From: Patiria miniata
Lineage: Eukaryota; Echinodermata; Asteroidea; Valvatida; Asterinidae
DNA length: 64,000 nt
Reading direction: 5' to 3'
Assembly (NCBI RefSeq): GCF_015706575.1
Contig: NW_024037059.1
Coordinates: forward strand, 13,615,730-13,679,729
Part shown: piece after piece, positions 54,250 to 64,000 of the stretch
Position numbering within the stretch: position 1 is the stretch's first letter
How the letters are laid out: each line of letters begins with the position of its first letter
Translations under genes and position numbers: made by a program
Notes under the pieces: generated by a model
The model's database searches: none
Seen by the model: the letters and a program-made list of their open reading frames with translations, nothing else
What the model was told of the DNA's origin: nothing

Positions 54250-55621
54250 GTCATTATTGATACGAACCCTTATTGAGTGTGATCCCCGTCAGCCCCCCTT
54301 CTGTCTTTGAGTCCCGGTTTGCCGTTTGCTCTATGGTCTGGTCGCAGGGTACTTGAGAAAACCCATGCTGCTGCTGTCGCTGTACAGAAAATTCTCCGCA
54401 CATTAAAGTGCTTGAATACTGACTTGTGTTTGGTTGAAAGTTCATTCATCTCCATCCAGAAGACAGGCAAATACCTGGAATAGTTAATCCTGTCGACTGC
54501 CATCATCCAGGGCATCATGGATCGAACCGCTGATGACACGAACTGCCAATTCCCCTCCTGGGTCCCTCTGATGAAGGATGAACAGAAGCAAGGTTTGGAC
54601 CATGTTGATGTTGTACACCACATGGCAAAGGTTGGTTTTGCCTGGTTCTGTGACACCCACTTGTCATACTCTAAGAGGATGTCATGAAACTCATCAGAGC
54701 AAATACCTGTTCCATGAATGAGTCTGATGGGTATTTGTGTGCAAAAGATTTGATGGTTTTCAGTGTCTCGTGAACTTTTCCTTGTAGCGTCTTCAGATAT
54801 GCCTGCAAGCGCAATCTATGCAGTGCCTCATAAATGATCTTGTGTATCCTGATACTTAGATTGTAGTGGTGACCACTCATAGCAGAGTTGATGGACCCTT
54901 GACCGACAAGTTCAGACTCCACAGCTACATTGTGTACATCTTCCAATCCAGCATCTCTGAAACATTTCCCAATACATGCCAAAAATGCCATAGCTGTATG
55001 GAATTCCCAAAGATGAATGACCAACCTTTGCATGAAAATAGCATTGCTCTATTGAATCTGTTGGGCTTTGGCATGGCTTGGTCAAAGACCCTCCAAACCA
55101 AGGCAATCGGCTATCTGGAAACTGCATAGCAAGATGGTGTATGCTGTGGAATATTCTGTCGGGCTAGCATCAATGACTGGTAGATATCCTATGCTTGACT
55201 GGGGAAGGATGTCAGTACTTTGTAGCAGCTAATTAAAGCCTGTCCAGCCTGGCAGTTGAGGACCTCCAACTTAAGGCAACTTGGATATGATGAAAGCCAT
55301 GTCAAGCTTCTTTGGCAATCTCTGTGTTTGCAAGAGATCAAATTCTTGGGTTTTAACTTCTTCTGCAAATGGTCAAGGTCCCTTCTTCCTGCTACAGTGG
55401 TACTCAGTGATGTCCACAAGAGGAGCTTGGAGTGACCTCTGTCTTGTTTTCTTGCTCCAGGAAGTGGAAGCTTCTGATTGTGTCGGACTTGAGGCTACTC
55501 GTACCTCACCATGTTGGATGATTATGCCATTTGTGTTATGAGTTGTTGCTTTTCCTGTCAATGTTTCCTCCCCAAAATTGTTATTGTCCCAGACAAGTGT
55601 GGTGAATGTGTGAGGGCGCAT
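54250..55621 (-). pseudogene. Broken ORF of a widespread transposon-like family
   Basis: In minus-strand order I read TLVWDNNNFGEETLTGKATT (55600), PVIDASPTEYSTAY (about 55180), FHTAMAFLACIGKCFRDAGL (about 54985), SGHHYNLSIRIHKIIYEALH, then EGNWQFVSSAVRSMMPWMMA, DRINYSRYLPVFW and, in another frame, CDQTIEQTANRDSKTEGGL. The order matches a large uncharacterised protein family that I recall from lancelet, cnidarian and echinoderm gene sets. At least three frame shifts and an internal stop break it. Function is unknown; probably a mobile-element protein. Confidence 0.75.
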
Positions 55622-55719
55622 GTTAGGTGGTATTTGGTTTTAGTGCTGCAACTGATCCTCAAAGTTCGGTTCGGTTCGGTTGCGGTTCAAAGTGTACTTG
55701 ATTGACTGCCCTTACGAAA

Positions 55720-55965
55720 TACTCTTATAAGAATCTTATAAGAATCTTAAAAGAATCTTGTAAGAACCTGAGATCATTCTTATAAGAATTTTATAAGAAT
55801 CTTATAAGATTCTTATAAGTATTTTATATGCAAATTAGTAAGATCTTATAAGAATCTTATAAGATTCTTATAAGAATCTTATAAGAATCCCAGCGCACAG
55901 CCTACGATTTTTCTTATAAGAATCTTATAAGAATCTTGTCAGAATCTTATAAGAATCTTGTGTAA
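55720..55965. repeat. 11-bp TTATAAGAATC tandem and palindromic repeat
   Basis: More than fifteen copies of cttataagaat or its inverse, in two clusters around a 70-bp interruption. TTCTTATAAGAA is self-complementary, so both strands contain the same word. Confidence 0.88.
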
Positions 55966-57330
55966 TCTTCATTAAAAATGTGCAAAAGATTGTGGGCAAA
56001 ATTTTGATCAAAAGCAGAATTGGTGAAGTCTAAAGTTGAGCAAGTAAAATTTCTCTGTTGCTTTACATGAAGATTTATTTGCATCTTTACCACATATTAA
56101 CACCGGTTACTCTTGTTGTTTAAATAAGTTACTTTACCTGAGTTGCAGCATTGAAATAAAATAAAAGGTGATCGTTACAAACACGGCTAATCATACTGAT
56201 GAATACAAAGTTTAAAAGAAATACTTTGTCGTATAAATATTGCTTCCAGTCATACAAACAGAATCATGATTTGTGTATAAAAACATTACATTTTTTGGTT
56301 TTTCTTACCTTGACAATCTTTGGCATACAGTTAAAATGGCAATAACACTTGTAATCTAATGAAATGATAAAAATTATTGGCATAAAAAATAAAACAATAC
56401 AAACACTTGCATTGAAACAATTGTTCAATACTAACGCTAAATAAGACGAATGAACAGCATGCAGTAACTAAAAAAATTTAAACAAAAAGCTCTGTAAATG
56501 AAACACTTTTCTAATTCTAAGTTAAACTTTGAATTGACATGCACTACCCGTGACTGATTTTGAAGATTGCACACTCTATGATTTGAGTTTTAACATGTAA
56601 AAAAAGAAATCTGTTGTGTTTTGACAATTGTTTATTGTTTAGAGATAAAATAGCAAAAGTTTTTAAGAGCATAAATGTACAAAAATTGCGATGCCCTCGA
56701 ACACTTTTCTAACTGAAACTGCAATGTAATACTATAGAAGGATTGGCAAAATATTGAGGTTGGCAAGACAAAAAAAATAAAAATAGCAAATGGCATATTG
56801 GTTGTGGCACAAAATAGTTAAGCGTAAGCGGGCATGTAATTCACTTTGATACATGCACCTACATGTATTAAAATACATTTCAAACAACTTACATTGTAGA
56901 GATCTATAGAAATATATTTTTGCAATGGACGGAAACATGTAATTTGCTTAAGAACTGAAATGAAACGGACAATTCTGGAGTAGGTGGGCCTGGTAATCTG
57001 TTTGAAAATCTTAAGAATCTGTTACTATACAAATAATGCTGACTTGTAAACTGTATTCAATTGCAAGATGGCTCAGCATGCCATCTGGACAATTAAAAAT
57101 ACATTGTACAATTCTTACTCTTTGCAATATTTTGCAAGTTCTTCTAGAACCAAATGAGAGGATTGTTCTCTTATTGTACACTTGATTTAGTACTGATAAT
57201 GGATTTCCTTGTTTGTCTTGCAAATAAACATGAGATTCTATATAAAAAAACAGTGAACCACCTCTATCCAGTTCATAAGTGATTTCATCATACAGCTTGA
57301 ATGCACTTGTGATTACCAACACCCATTGGC
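55966..57330. other. AT-rich stretch downstream of the BEN gene
   Basis: No gene recognised. Probably includes the 3' UTR of the minus-strand BEN gene. A reverse-strand aataaa-like signal is seen near 57222 (minus: tttattt on plus). Confidence 0.4.
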
Positions 57331-57500
57331 CTACATAGCTTTTTCAGGGTGTGTCTGTCCTTGTTTTGCAGTAAATCTAATACAATTACCTGCTAATTTT
57401 GCCTTATTTCTCAGCTTCTTCCGAACATCCGAGCATTGGCAGTTGATCACCTGGATGATCTCTCTTTCGGAGTACTTGGGGCATTTGTCACGAACAAACT
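57331..57500 (-). CDS. BEN gene last exon
   Basis: Starts after a ccacaacag acceptor in phase 1. It encodes the second half of the BEN domain (FVRDKCPKYSEREIIQVI, CSDVRKKLRNKAK) and a short basic tail ending KQGQTHPEKAM. Confidence 0.8.
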
Positions 57501-59552
57501 CTGTTGTGGGGCAATAAAAAGCAGATACAAAAGAATGTTAACAGTTTGAACAATGAAATGTTACTGAAGCTATGATAAAGTTCCAGGTTATTGTTGGGTA
57601 AAAAATGTACAATTGACTCTTAGTAATACAAACCATATTAAGTAAATCTGCGGATCTAAGGAAACATGCCTGAAAAATGGTCCTGACTGTGAAATTATGC
57701 ATGAATTTTTTTGAGGACTCGGACACTCCACTCAATTCAAAATTCTGATGTGTCAAACAGTTTGGCTAGGTTCAGTCGACTTTGTATTTATGAGAGTCTA
57801 CTGTTCATTTACATTTACATGTTCTTCTCACCTTTGATGGCCTTGATAATATGGACAGGGAGACCAGGCCGCTCCCTGCTACCTTCTGCACAGCTGCTTG
57901 CCAGCTTATCTTCAGAGAAGAGGGCCTGAAGCAGGTTTCTGACCAGTTTTGCGGGTGCTCCCTTTGCTGAGGAGATGCAAGAATCCCGAGTGACCTTGTT
58001 CATGACCACTCCTCCAACATCGACCATCTCATGGCCACTGGCTGAATCTTGGCCTGGAGCAGGGGCTGGAGCAGGGGCTGGAGCAGGGGTGGGGGCCGGG
58101 GCGGGGACCAGAGCAGGGGCCACTGGTGCCTTAGGGGCTGGAGCTTTAACCCCAACACACGACGATAAGTACTTGATAAATTGCCTTGTTGATGGCACCA
58201 TTAGGTGCTCTTCCAGTTTTTGGCAATTGCATTTCTGCAGGTGTCCTTGCTTTATCAAGTCCTCCTGTTCTTGAAGCTTACATCTCAGATCTTCGTTCAC
58301 ACGAACCTATTCTTCGAATGCCTCTTGGAGGGAGGAGTCTGCATGATCTTTCTCATCGAACTCCGACACATTTTGCATTTCTACATCGCTGTCTACATGT
58401 AGATCGAGTAGCGATCTCATGTGAAATCCATACACACCAGACACTGGTGTGGCTGTGCCACTACCATCACTTGTTGATGGCACAACTGGCGTAGCTAGTG
58501 GCTTTGAAAAGCTACTTGTTGAGGGCTGGTCCAATTGAAATTGGTCCTTCAGTAGTCTAGCCACCATCATTTCCTGAGCTGCGATTTCAGCAGCCTTCGC
58601 CTTGGCATCTTCTGTCTTCTGCTTCTTGACTTTAGAAGATGAGGCTTTTGGTGTAGCCTTTGTGCTGTCTTTATTCTGAAAGCATAATGATAATTTTATA
58701 AATTTCATGACATTGATAAGTTAAAAATCATTTATCATTATTCTCTTTTTATGAAATTGTGCACAAACCTATATGCCTTTGGCCTCATTTGTTTATTAAT
58801 CTGATTCACCAAAAAGTGAAAAATTCACATCAATCCGGAAAATTTAGAAAAAAGAAAAACAATATATCTAAATGCTATGATAGCAATTCAGTCAATTGAG
58901 GCCACCATTCAGACCTCCTGCACAAAGTCCATGGGCCATGACAGAAAAAGTTCAAGTTTCATCAAATTATTTTCCACTCCATGTATGGAATTCTTTCCAT
59001 GGGGGCTTTCAATTTTCAAAAGTTGCTAACTTTACCCGGGCAAATTTGGAAAAGCTTGCATTTACATTGAGCAATTTCATATCCAAAACCATGTCCCAAT
59101 ACTGGATGGGCGCACCATTACGGGTACTGTAAAAGACACCCCAAACTGTTTTCCCCACTTACATGTATAACCTGACAAGGGGAGCAAAATTAAGAAAATA
59201 TTTCTCTTGTATTTTATCAAAAAATCACTCATAATGTGTACAAGTAGGCCATCAGCCTCGGTCCAAAATTTTGGTCACCGATATCAAATGAGGGGAATAA
59301 TCGTCATAACGACAAGGTAAACACCTCCAAAATTAGAAATACATGTATGTGATAGCATTGCAGAGGTGGCATTTTTATGCCCCGCGGCGAAGCCGAAGGG
59401 GCATACTGTTTCCGCCTTGTCCTTCCGTGGGTGGGTGGGTGGGTGGGTGGATGGGTGGGTGGGTGGGTGGGTGGGTGGGTGGGTGGGTGGGTGGGTGGGT
59501 GGGTGGGTGGGTGGGTGGGTGGGTGGGTGGGTGGGTGGGTGGGTGGGTGGGT

Positions 59553-59588
<36 letters not shown>

Positions 59589-61372
59589 TGTGTGTCCGGA
59601 CAAATCTTGTCAGCGCGATAACTTGAGAAAAACTTTACATATGAACTTCAAATTTGGTTTGTGGATTGTCCTTGGTAATCCTAAGAAGCCTTTTGCATTT
59701 GGGGCCGAAAGGTCAAGGGTCAAGGTCACAGTGGCTGAAACAATAGAAATTTTGTCAGCGCGATAACTTGAGAAATACTTTACATATGAACTTCAAATTT
59801 GGTTTGTGGATTGTCCTTGGCAATTCTAAGAAGCCTTTTGCATTGGGGGCCAAAAGGTCAAGGGTCAAGGTCACAGTGGCTGAAACAATAGAAATTTTGT
59901 CAGCGCAATAACTTGAGAAATACTTTACATATGAACTTCAAATTTGGTTTGTGGATTGTCCTTGGCAATTCTAAGAAGCCTTTTGCATTTGGGGCCAAAA
60001 GGTCAAGGGTCAAGGTCACAGCGGCTGAAACAATAGAAATTTTGTCAGCGCGATAACTTGAGAAATACTTTACATATGAATTTCAAATTTGGTTTGTGGA
60101 TTGTCCTTGGCAATCCTAAGAAGCCTATCGCATTGGGGGTCAAAAGGTCAAGGGTCAAGGTCACAGTGGCTAAAACAATAGAAATCTTGTATTTATTCTG
60201 AGATCATAGGGATTAGGGATTAATTCATATAAAACCTACAGAAGACACTAATGCTGTCAATGAACGTTCCATTTGACCAAGGTACATGTAAGTTGATGTT
60301 AGAGTGGTGTTATGTCATGGAAACAGTCACGGTTGCGGGGCATTTGTGTTTGTAAACACACCTGACTTGTTTTTTGGTGTTTTCACCTCTTTTTTTTTCA
60401 AAACGTCCATTAAAATGCTTGTACATGTTGTAACCACTCCAGGGGTGGTATACCTTGCGAATGCGCACTGCATTTATGCCCTGATTTGATACTGCCCAAA
60501 CCCCCAGGCTGGTGACCTAAAATTACCTGCTGTTACTACAAAAGTACAATGCACTTACCTGTTTGTGAACGTTCTTCCTTTTGGAGGGGCTCTTATGAGG
60601 ACTGGTTTGATTGTGCGCTTTTCTCAATTGGCTGAGTTGCTTTGATGCATCATCTTTGTTTGCTAAAAGGAAAAACAATACATGAAGGTAGAAACCATTG
60701 TTAAGCATCCTAGAACAAATATTTTGTCGTGACTGCACTTGCTGCATTGACAGTGGTGCTTTTCAGGTACATGTACATTGTACATGTAAATGGGCCTTAA
60801 AGATAACTTTTTATAAAACATTTTTTTACAGTGTTACGACTAAAAGCCCAAAAGACTTTCAGTTCTTGGCAGCTGTAAAGTATTTTTAAAGACAAACAGA
60901 ACACAGTGTAAAACAATGTGCTTTCATAAGTTGTTGTAAAGTGTAGTATACTGTAATACTGTAGTTAATGCACAATTTAGGGTGACTGCAAACCTTAGAG
61001 AACAGATTATAAAGCAACACAAGTTAAAAATAATGGAACTTCATCACATCATGAAGTATGATGTAGTACTATGTACATACATGTATATTTATGTCTATAG
61101 ATATATTTGCAGTACTGAGACTGAGTGGACAGGTCTGTACTGTGCATCGTAGTAGTACATACATGACCTGTATAACATTGTATATTTACCTGCAATGACA
61201 ACAACCTTTCCTTCGTACATCCTCCCATCTGTCCATTTTGCCATGCAACTGTCGCCCTCTTCTACTATCGCTGATTCTTGCAGAGATTCGCCACTAGCCT
61301 CATGCTCCACTTCCGTGCCTTTTAAGACTCCGCTAAGTTGACCGTCAATATATTTGACTACTACCCACTTAA
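57331..61372 (-). CDS. BEN-domain protein gene, 5' incomplete, with one in-frame stop
   Basis: Exons on the minus strand are 61372-61190, 60662-60559, 58675-57832 and 57500-57331 (stop 57333-57331). All junctions have AG/GT sites and phases 1, 0 and 1 that match in order. The C-terminal BEN domain reads NKVTRDSCISSAKGAPAKLV, then RNLLQALFSEDKL and, across the last intron, IKAIK-EFVRDKCPKYSERE and VINCQCSDVRKKLRNKAK. BEN domains bind DNA or chromatin factors in the nucleus. Upstream are a globular AKWTDGRMYEGKVVVIAG region, a basic linker, a coiled coil and a Pro-Ala stretch. A TAG at 58309-58307 interrupts the coiled coil. The first exon lies beyond 61372. Confidence 0.78.
57832..58675 (-). 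CDS. BEN gene large exon with in-frame TAG
   Basis: 844 bp, phase 0 to phase 1. Order: Lys-rich helix (KVKKQKTEDAKAKAAEIA), Ser/Thr-rich linker, acidic segment, stop at 58309-58307 inside SLQEAFEE-stop-VRVNEDL, coiled coil LRCKLQEQEDLIKQGHLQK, Pro-Ala repeat (APAPTPAPAPAPAPAP) and the first half of BEN. The heptad pattern runs straight through the stop, as expected if a CAG Gln became TAG. Confidence 0.78.
58676..59365. other. BEN gene intron, right part of large exon
   Basis: Contains the dispersed repeat shared with 48895-49180 and nothing else recognised. Confidence 0.4.
59375..59600. repeat. (GGGT)n and (TG)n microsatellite with a small hairpin
   Basis: About 125 bp of uninterrupted GGTG/GGGT units (59427-59553), followed by 30 bp of TG. 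It is preceded by TATGCCCC and GGGGCATA around gcggcgaagccgaa, a short inverted repeat. The G-rich strand could form stacked quadruplexes. It lies in an intron of the BEN gene, on the template strand. Confidence 0.92.
59605..60190 (+). repeat. Four tandem copies of a 145-bp repeat
   Basis: Units begin ttgtcagcgcgataacttga at about 59606, 59752, 59898 and 60043 and contain tggattgtccttggcaattc and aaaggtcaagggtcaaggtc. They differ by single bases. The AAGGTCAAGGTCA direct repeats resemble nuclear-receptor half-sites, probably by chance. Confidence 0.9.
60191..60558. other. BEN gene intron remainder
   Basis: No repeat or gene recognised. Confidence 0.4.
60559..60662 (-). CDS. BEN gene basic linker exon
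   Basis: 104 bp, from a cttttag acceptor to GTAAGT. It encodes NKDDASKQLSQLRKAHNQTS and HKSPSKRKNVHKQ, a basic, nuclear-localisation-like linker. Confidence 0.72.
60663..61189. other. BEN gene intron
   Basis: AT-rich with ggtacatgtacattgtacat palindromes. No gene recognised. Confidence 0.4.
61190..61372 (-). CDS. BEN gene N-terminal exon in view
   Basis: 183 bp, from ttttttcag to GTAAAT. It encodes KWVVVKYIDGQLSGVLKG, an acidic stretch and SCMAKWTDGRMYEGKVVVIA. The two W/Y-containing beta-like segments resemble a Tudor-like or SH3-like fold often seen upstream of BEN in invertebrate proteins; that fold is inference. Confidence 0.72.
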
Positions 61373-61539
61373 CTGAAAAAAAGTTTTATTGCATATTGGT
61401 AAAATATATACATTTTTGTATAAAATGATATTGATGAGGATGTGATGAGGAAAAGAACAAAGAGGTGACCATACTTTACTCTAGAGAAAAGGGTAAAGCC
61501 ACATTTTTACACTTCTGTCGGATTTTTCCTAGCCTTAAC

Positions 61540-62000
61540 ATAAAACTGCACATGATACCTGAAAAAAATTGCAACCTAACAAAATCGAACATGTTGAACC
61601 TGTTCACATGCTGTTTCTCAGTTCCTGAGCATGTCCAGATTCATGTCTTATCATCATTTTTGCAATGAATGACCTTCATTGAGATGCGATATGAAGGAAA
61701 AGTGATATCAGGTTGCATTATTTTTTTCCAAATTCATGATGGGATGGGAAAAAATGTTGCAACCTGATGCCACTTCAGCGGTTGTCATGGTTGTGTGCAA
61801 AGTCTAGGGAGAGTCAAGACAATTTTTGAAGTATTTCTTATTATTATATTAATTGGAAATATTTCTCAATCCCGGACATGCCAGATTAATGTCTTATCAA
61901 TAATTTTTGAAATAACTGACCTTCATTGAGATGATAGGCCTATAATAAATTTATGAAGAAATAAGTGGCGTCAGGTTGCAACATTTTTTTTTTCAATTAC
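61540..62000. repeat. Diverged tandem pair around caggttgcat/aacctgatgccac
   Basis: 61615-61765 and 61865-61995 share attcatgtcttatca, gaccttcattgagatg and tcaggttgcaacattttttt. A reverse relative is at 49995-50060 (acaacctgatgccactttt). It is a dispersed repeat. Confidence 0.6.
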
Positions 62001-62377
62001 AGCCTAGCACTACATCATACATTTTACATCATGTACATGTAGCATATTGATAGGCTTAGGCCATTGTATTTGTAGGCCTACATCATCATTACAATTTACA
62101 TGTATAACAATTTACAAGCACATCATGGATGATGTACTTAAGTCTTAAATTAAACTTAAGTTAAGTTAAAGCCGGAGCAAAATTCTAGGCGGCGCGCGCT
62201 GTAAAAAAAAAGTTTAGTTGGCCGCGAGAGAGCGCTAGGCAAAAAGCATGATCGCAATGGCTGCTCACATGTGAATCGACACAAACACGAAGTTACAAAA
62301 GTTATGAAATGAACGCTGGAATACATGGAGTAAGGAACCAGTCGGGTAAAAGTAAGTACTGAAACCCGACCTGGTTA
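62001..62377. other. Intergenic stretch
   Basis: TACATGTA-rich sequence and a short GC-rich patch (ggcggcgcgcgctg at 62190). No gene recognised; the patch could be part of a promoter of the minus-strand BEN gene. Confidence 0.35.
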
Positions 62378-62738
62378 CATCTGGTCAGACCAAAGTTCCA
62401 GTATTGACGCGGCCACATGGCTTTTTTTTTTTTTGCTTTTGTTTTTTTCTTCTTCAAGCTTGGATTATACAGACAAGGTGGGGTACTATTTTGCTTTTTT
62501 GGTGTCCTCATGTACATTTGTGTCCTCCATAATTTGCCGTGGTGCTTTCGATCATTTGCCTTGGTGCAATTTCCCATTCCTTGGTGCTATTTGGTAAAAA
62601 AAATTGAGGAAGTGCGGAAATAGAGGGCGCTGTTGGAGCTACCGCGGAACATTTTGGGAAAAAAAAGATCTACGTGCATGATTAAAATTGACGCGCGCGC
62701 TGACCAAAGACCGACTTATTTTTTGGGGGGTCTAACAG
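62378..62738. mobile_element. Harbinger-like MITE, left end decayed
   Basis: Same family and orientation as 47034-47413: tggtcagaccaaagttccag, ttgccttggtgcaatttccc and gcgctgaccaaagaccgact in order. The left GGCC end is missing; the right end reads ttttttggggggtctaa. Confidence 0.75.
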
Positions 62739-62739
62739 G

Positions 62740-63200
62740 GTCTTTTCCTGCCATACCCTCACACTGACGAGTGATAGCAGCTCTGGCATGGTGTGTTGTT
62801 ATCCACCTGTTGCTCCCTTCTTGCTTGTGAAACCAATCATTCCACCTTTTGCATGTTTTGTCTTTGAATCCCTGTTTGCAGTTTGCTCTATTGTGAGATC
62901 ACAATAAAAAGTTATCATACAGCATAGCTATGTGTTGAAATTGTTGACTGAAAGCCAAATCATGCCACGCTGGATCAGGAAATGAGGAATACAGACGTGA
63001 CATCCGGTTTTTGGTCTGTCTTTCTGCCTGAGGGAGAGATGACAAGAAGCTGTCCATCCGAAGTTGCTGCAATGTCTCATACATGAGTTTGTGGGCTCTG
63101 ATACTTCTGTTGTATTGATGACCGTTGATGACCCTGTTAATTGATCCAGCAGCAACAACCTCAGCCTCAATCAGAACATCCTACTCACCGTGATGCCGGC
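62740..63200 (-). pseudogene. Second, internally deleted copy of the transposon-like family
   Basis: On the minus strand: HKSVRAHK-like region at about 63100, MYETLQQLRMDSFLSSLPQA, then after a stop DLTIEQTANRDSKTKHAKGG and, in another frame, THHARAAITRQCEGMAGKD. The middle of the protein (the WMMAVDRINYSRYLP part) is deleted. It abuts the Harbinger-like MITE. Confidence 0.68.
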
Positions 63201-64000
63201 TCACAACGATGAGATGGAAACATGTATATTTACCCCTACCTCGCCGTCATTTTTTGGTGATTTTGGAGCATGGTCATCATCCGACAATCCAGCGTCGGTA
63301 GCACTCCTAGTACCAGTTTTTTGTTCCCCAGCGTATACAACCCAAACCTGAATAGGCTCATAATTTCTATATTCACAAGTCGATCAAACTTTGACACTTC
63401 GAAAACCCTGTTTTCACAAACGTACCACGCCGGCATGATCGTTGGTCCCCTACTATGTTGCATCATATAGCCACAGCGTGCAGTACCAGTGATCACAAGG
63501 AAACCACACACACGTACACTTGCATGTCGTACTTGTAGAGGTTATAAATGTTCATGATAATTTTAGGTTCGTCATACCAATCGCGGAATCTCATTGGGTC
63601 AAAATACAGAAACACTCATTGATAAAAAAAAGTGTCCTTACTGCGCCGTTTGTTTCGTTCCAACATTTATAGAATTGTCAACCTCTTGCCCGTGATGAAC
63701 AATGTACAATAATAATCTATCACGATAACGCGGGGATCGACTCAATTATTGAGTCTTGGACAAAAGATTGCATTTATCAGCTGTCAGAATGTATAGTCAG
63801 GTTGCCCTTCCACACAGAGCAAAAAGGCACATGAAATGTCATTACAAAATAGCTAATTTATGTAATTGTCATTACAAAATAGCCGCTGTAGCGGAATTTT
63901 GCGCGCATGTGATAGCGCATCGGAACAGCGATATGTGTTGCTGATCGTTACTAATTTTCAAGTTTTTTTGTCCGGCGCAAATTATATATTGTTGGCTTCC
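63201..64000. other. Right end of window, no gene recognised
   Basis: Short ORFs only. A small tandem duplication (cattacaaaatagc) sits at 63839-63885. Confidence 0.4.

Noticed and set aside
55720..55965. CRISPR-like array
   Set aside because: No spacers of constant length; simple palindromic tandem repeat in a eukaryotic genome.
57975..58274. Plus-strand alanine/glycine-rich ORF
   Set aside because: It is the antisense shadow of the Pro-Ala stretch in the BEN exon.
59304..59766. Open frames rich in Gly-Trp-Val or Thr-His-Pro
   Set aside because: They are translations of the GGGT/TG satellite in all frames.
59850..59890. Nuclear-receptor response element (AAGGTCAAGGGTCAAGGTCA)
   Set aside because: It is part of a tandem satellite unit; spacing and orientation match a known element only by chance as far as can be seen.

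Overview
The window is eukaryotic DNA from a metazoan, AT-rich, intron-rich and packed with mobile elements. The only intact-looking gene is a leucine-rich-repeat G-protein-coupled receptor of the LGR/relaxin-receptor type. The rest includes a Penelope-like retroelement, non-LTR retrotransposon debris, many foldback elements, abundant TACATGTA and TAGGCCTA palindromes, and a transposon-like ORF family (FHTAMAFLACIGK / PVIDASPTEYS) that I associate with lancelets, echinoderms, hemichordates and cnidarians. This fits a marine invertebrate deuterostome, such as an echinoderm, hemichordate or lancelet. The species assignment is inference.

Region 1 (1-41.6 kb, + strand) is one very large receptor gene whose 5' end lies left of the window. 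I find fifteen exons of exactly 72 bp, all phase 2 on both sides, each encoding one 24-residue LRR. They fall into two families: A (TMDSLPLQxIPNGLFSGL core) and B (MVNLPLVSIPAASFSGL core). Order: A1, A2-B1, A3-B2, A4-B3, A5-B4, A6-B5, A7, B6, B7, B8. They are followed by a 105-bp exon, a 78-bp exon and a single terminal exon holding the hinge and the whole 7TM domain (40492-41602). Joined, the exons give one open frame of 790 residues. The array grew by segmental duplication: introns carry matching cargo in matching order (foldback element, tRNA-derived SINE, hairpin of two tRNA 3' halves, decaying GCAATA repeat, LINE fragments). The exon copies are nearly identical except in the codons just before the splice donor, which encode exposed residues of the LRR beta-strand. 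This looks like an actively diversifying ligand-binding surface and is the main discovery candidate.

Region 2 (41.6-57.3 kb) has no intact gene that I can recognise. It holds 3' flank, foldback and Harbinger-like elements, microsatellites, palindromic repeats and a broken minus-strand ORF of a transposon-like family (55.6-54.25 kb).

Region 3 (57.3-61.4 kb, - strand) is a multi-exon BEN-domain protein gene. Four exons join in frame, but one in-frame TAG interrupts the large third exon. It is followed by a (GGGT)n/(TG)n satellite with a 145-bp tandem repeat inside an intron, then another Harbinger-like element and a second fragment of the transposon-like family (63.2-62.74 kb).

Many insertions have exact target-site duplications, and several have empty sites in sister repeat copies, so the order of events can partly be read from the sequence.
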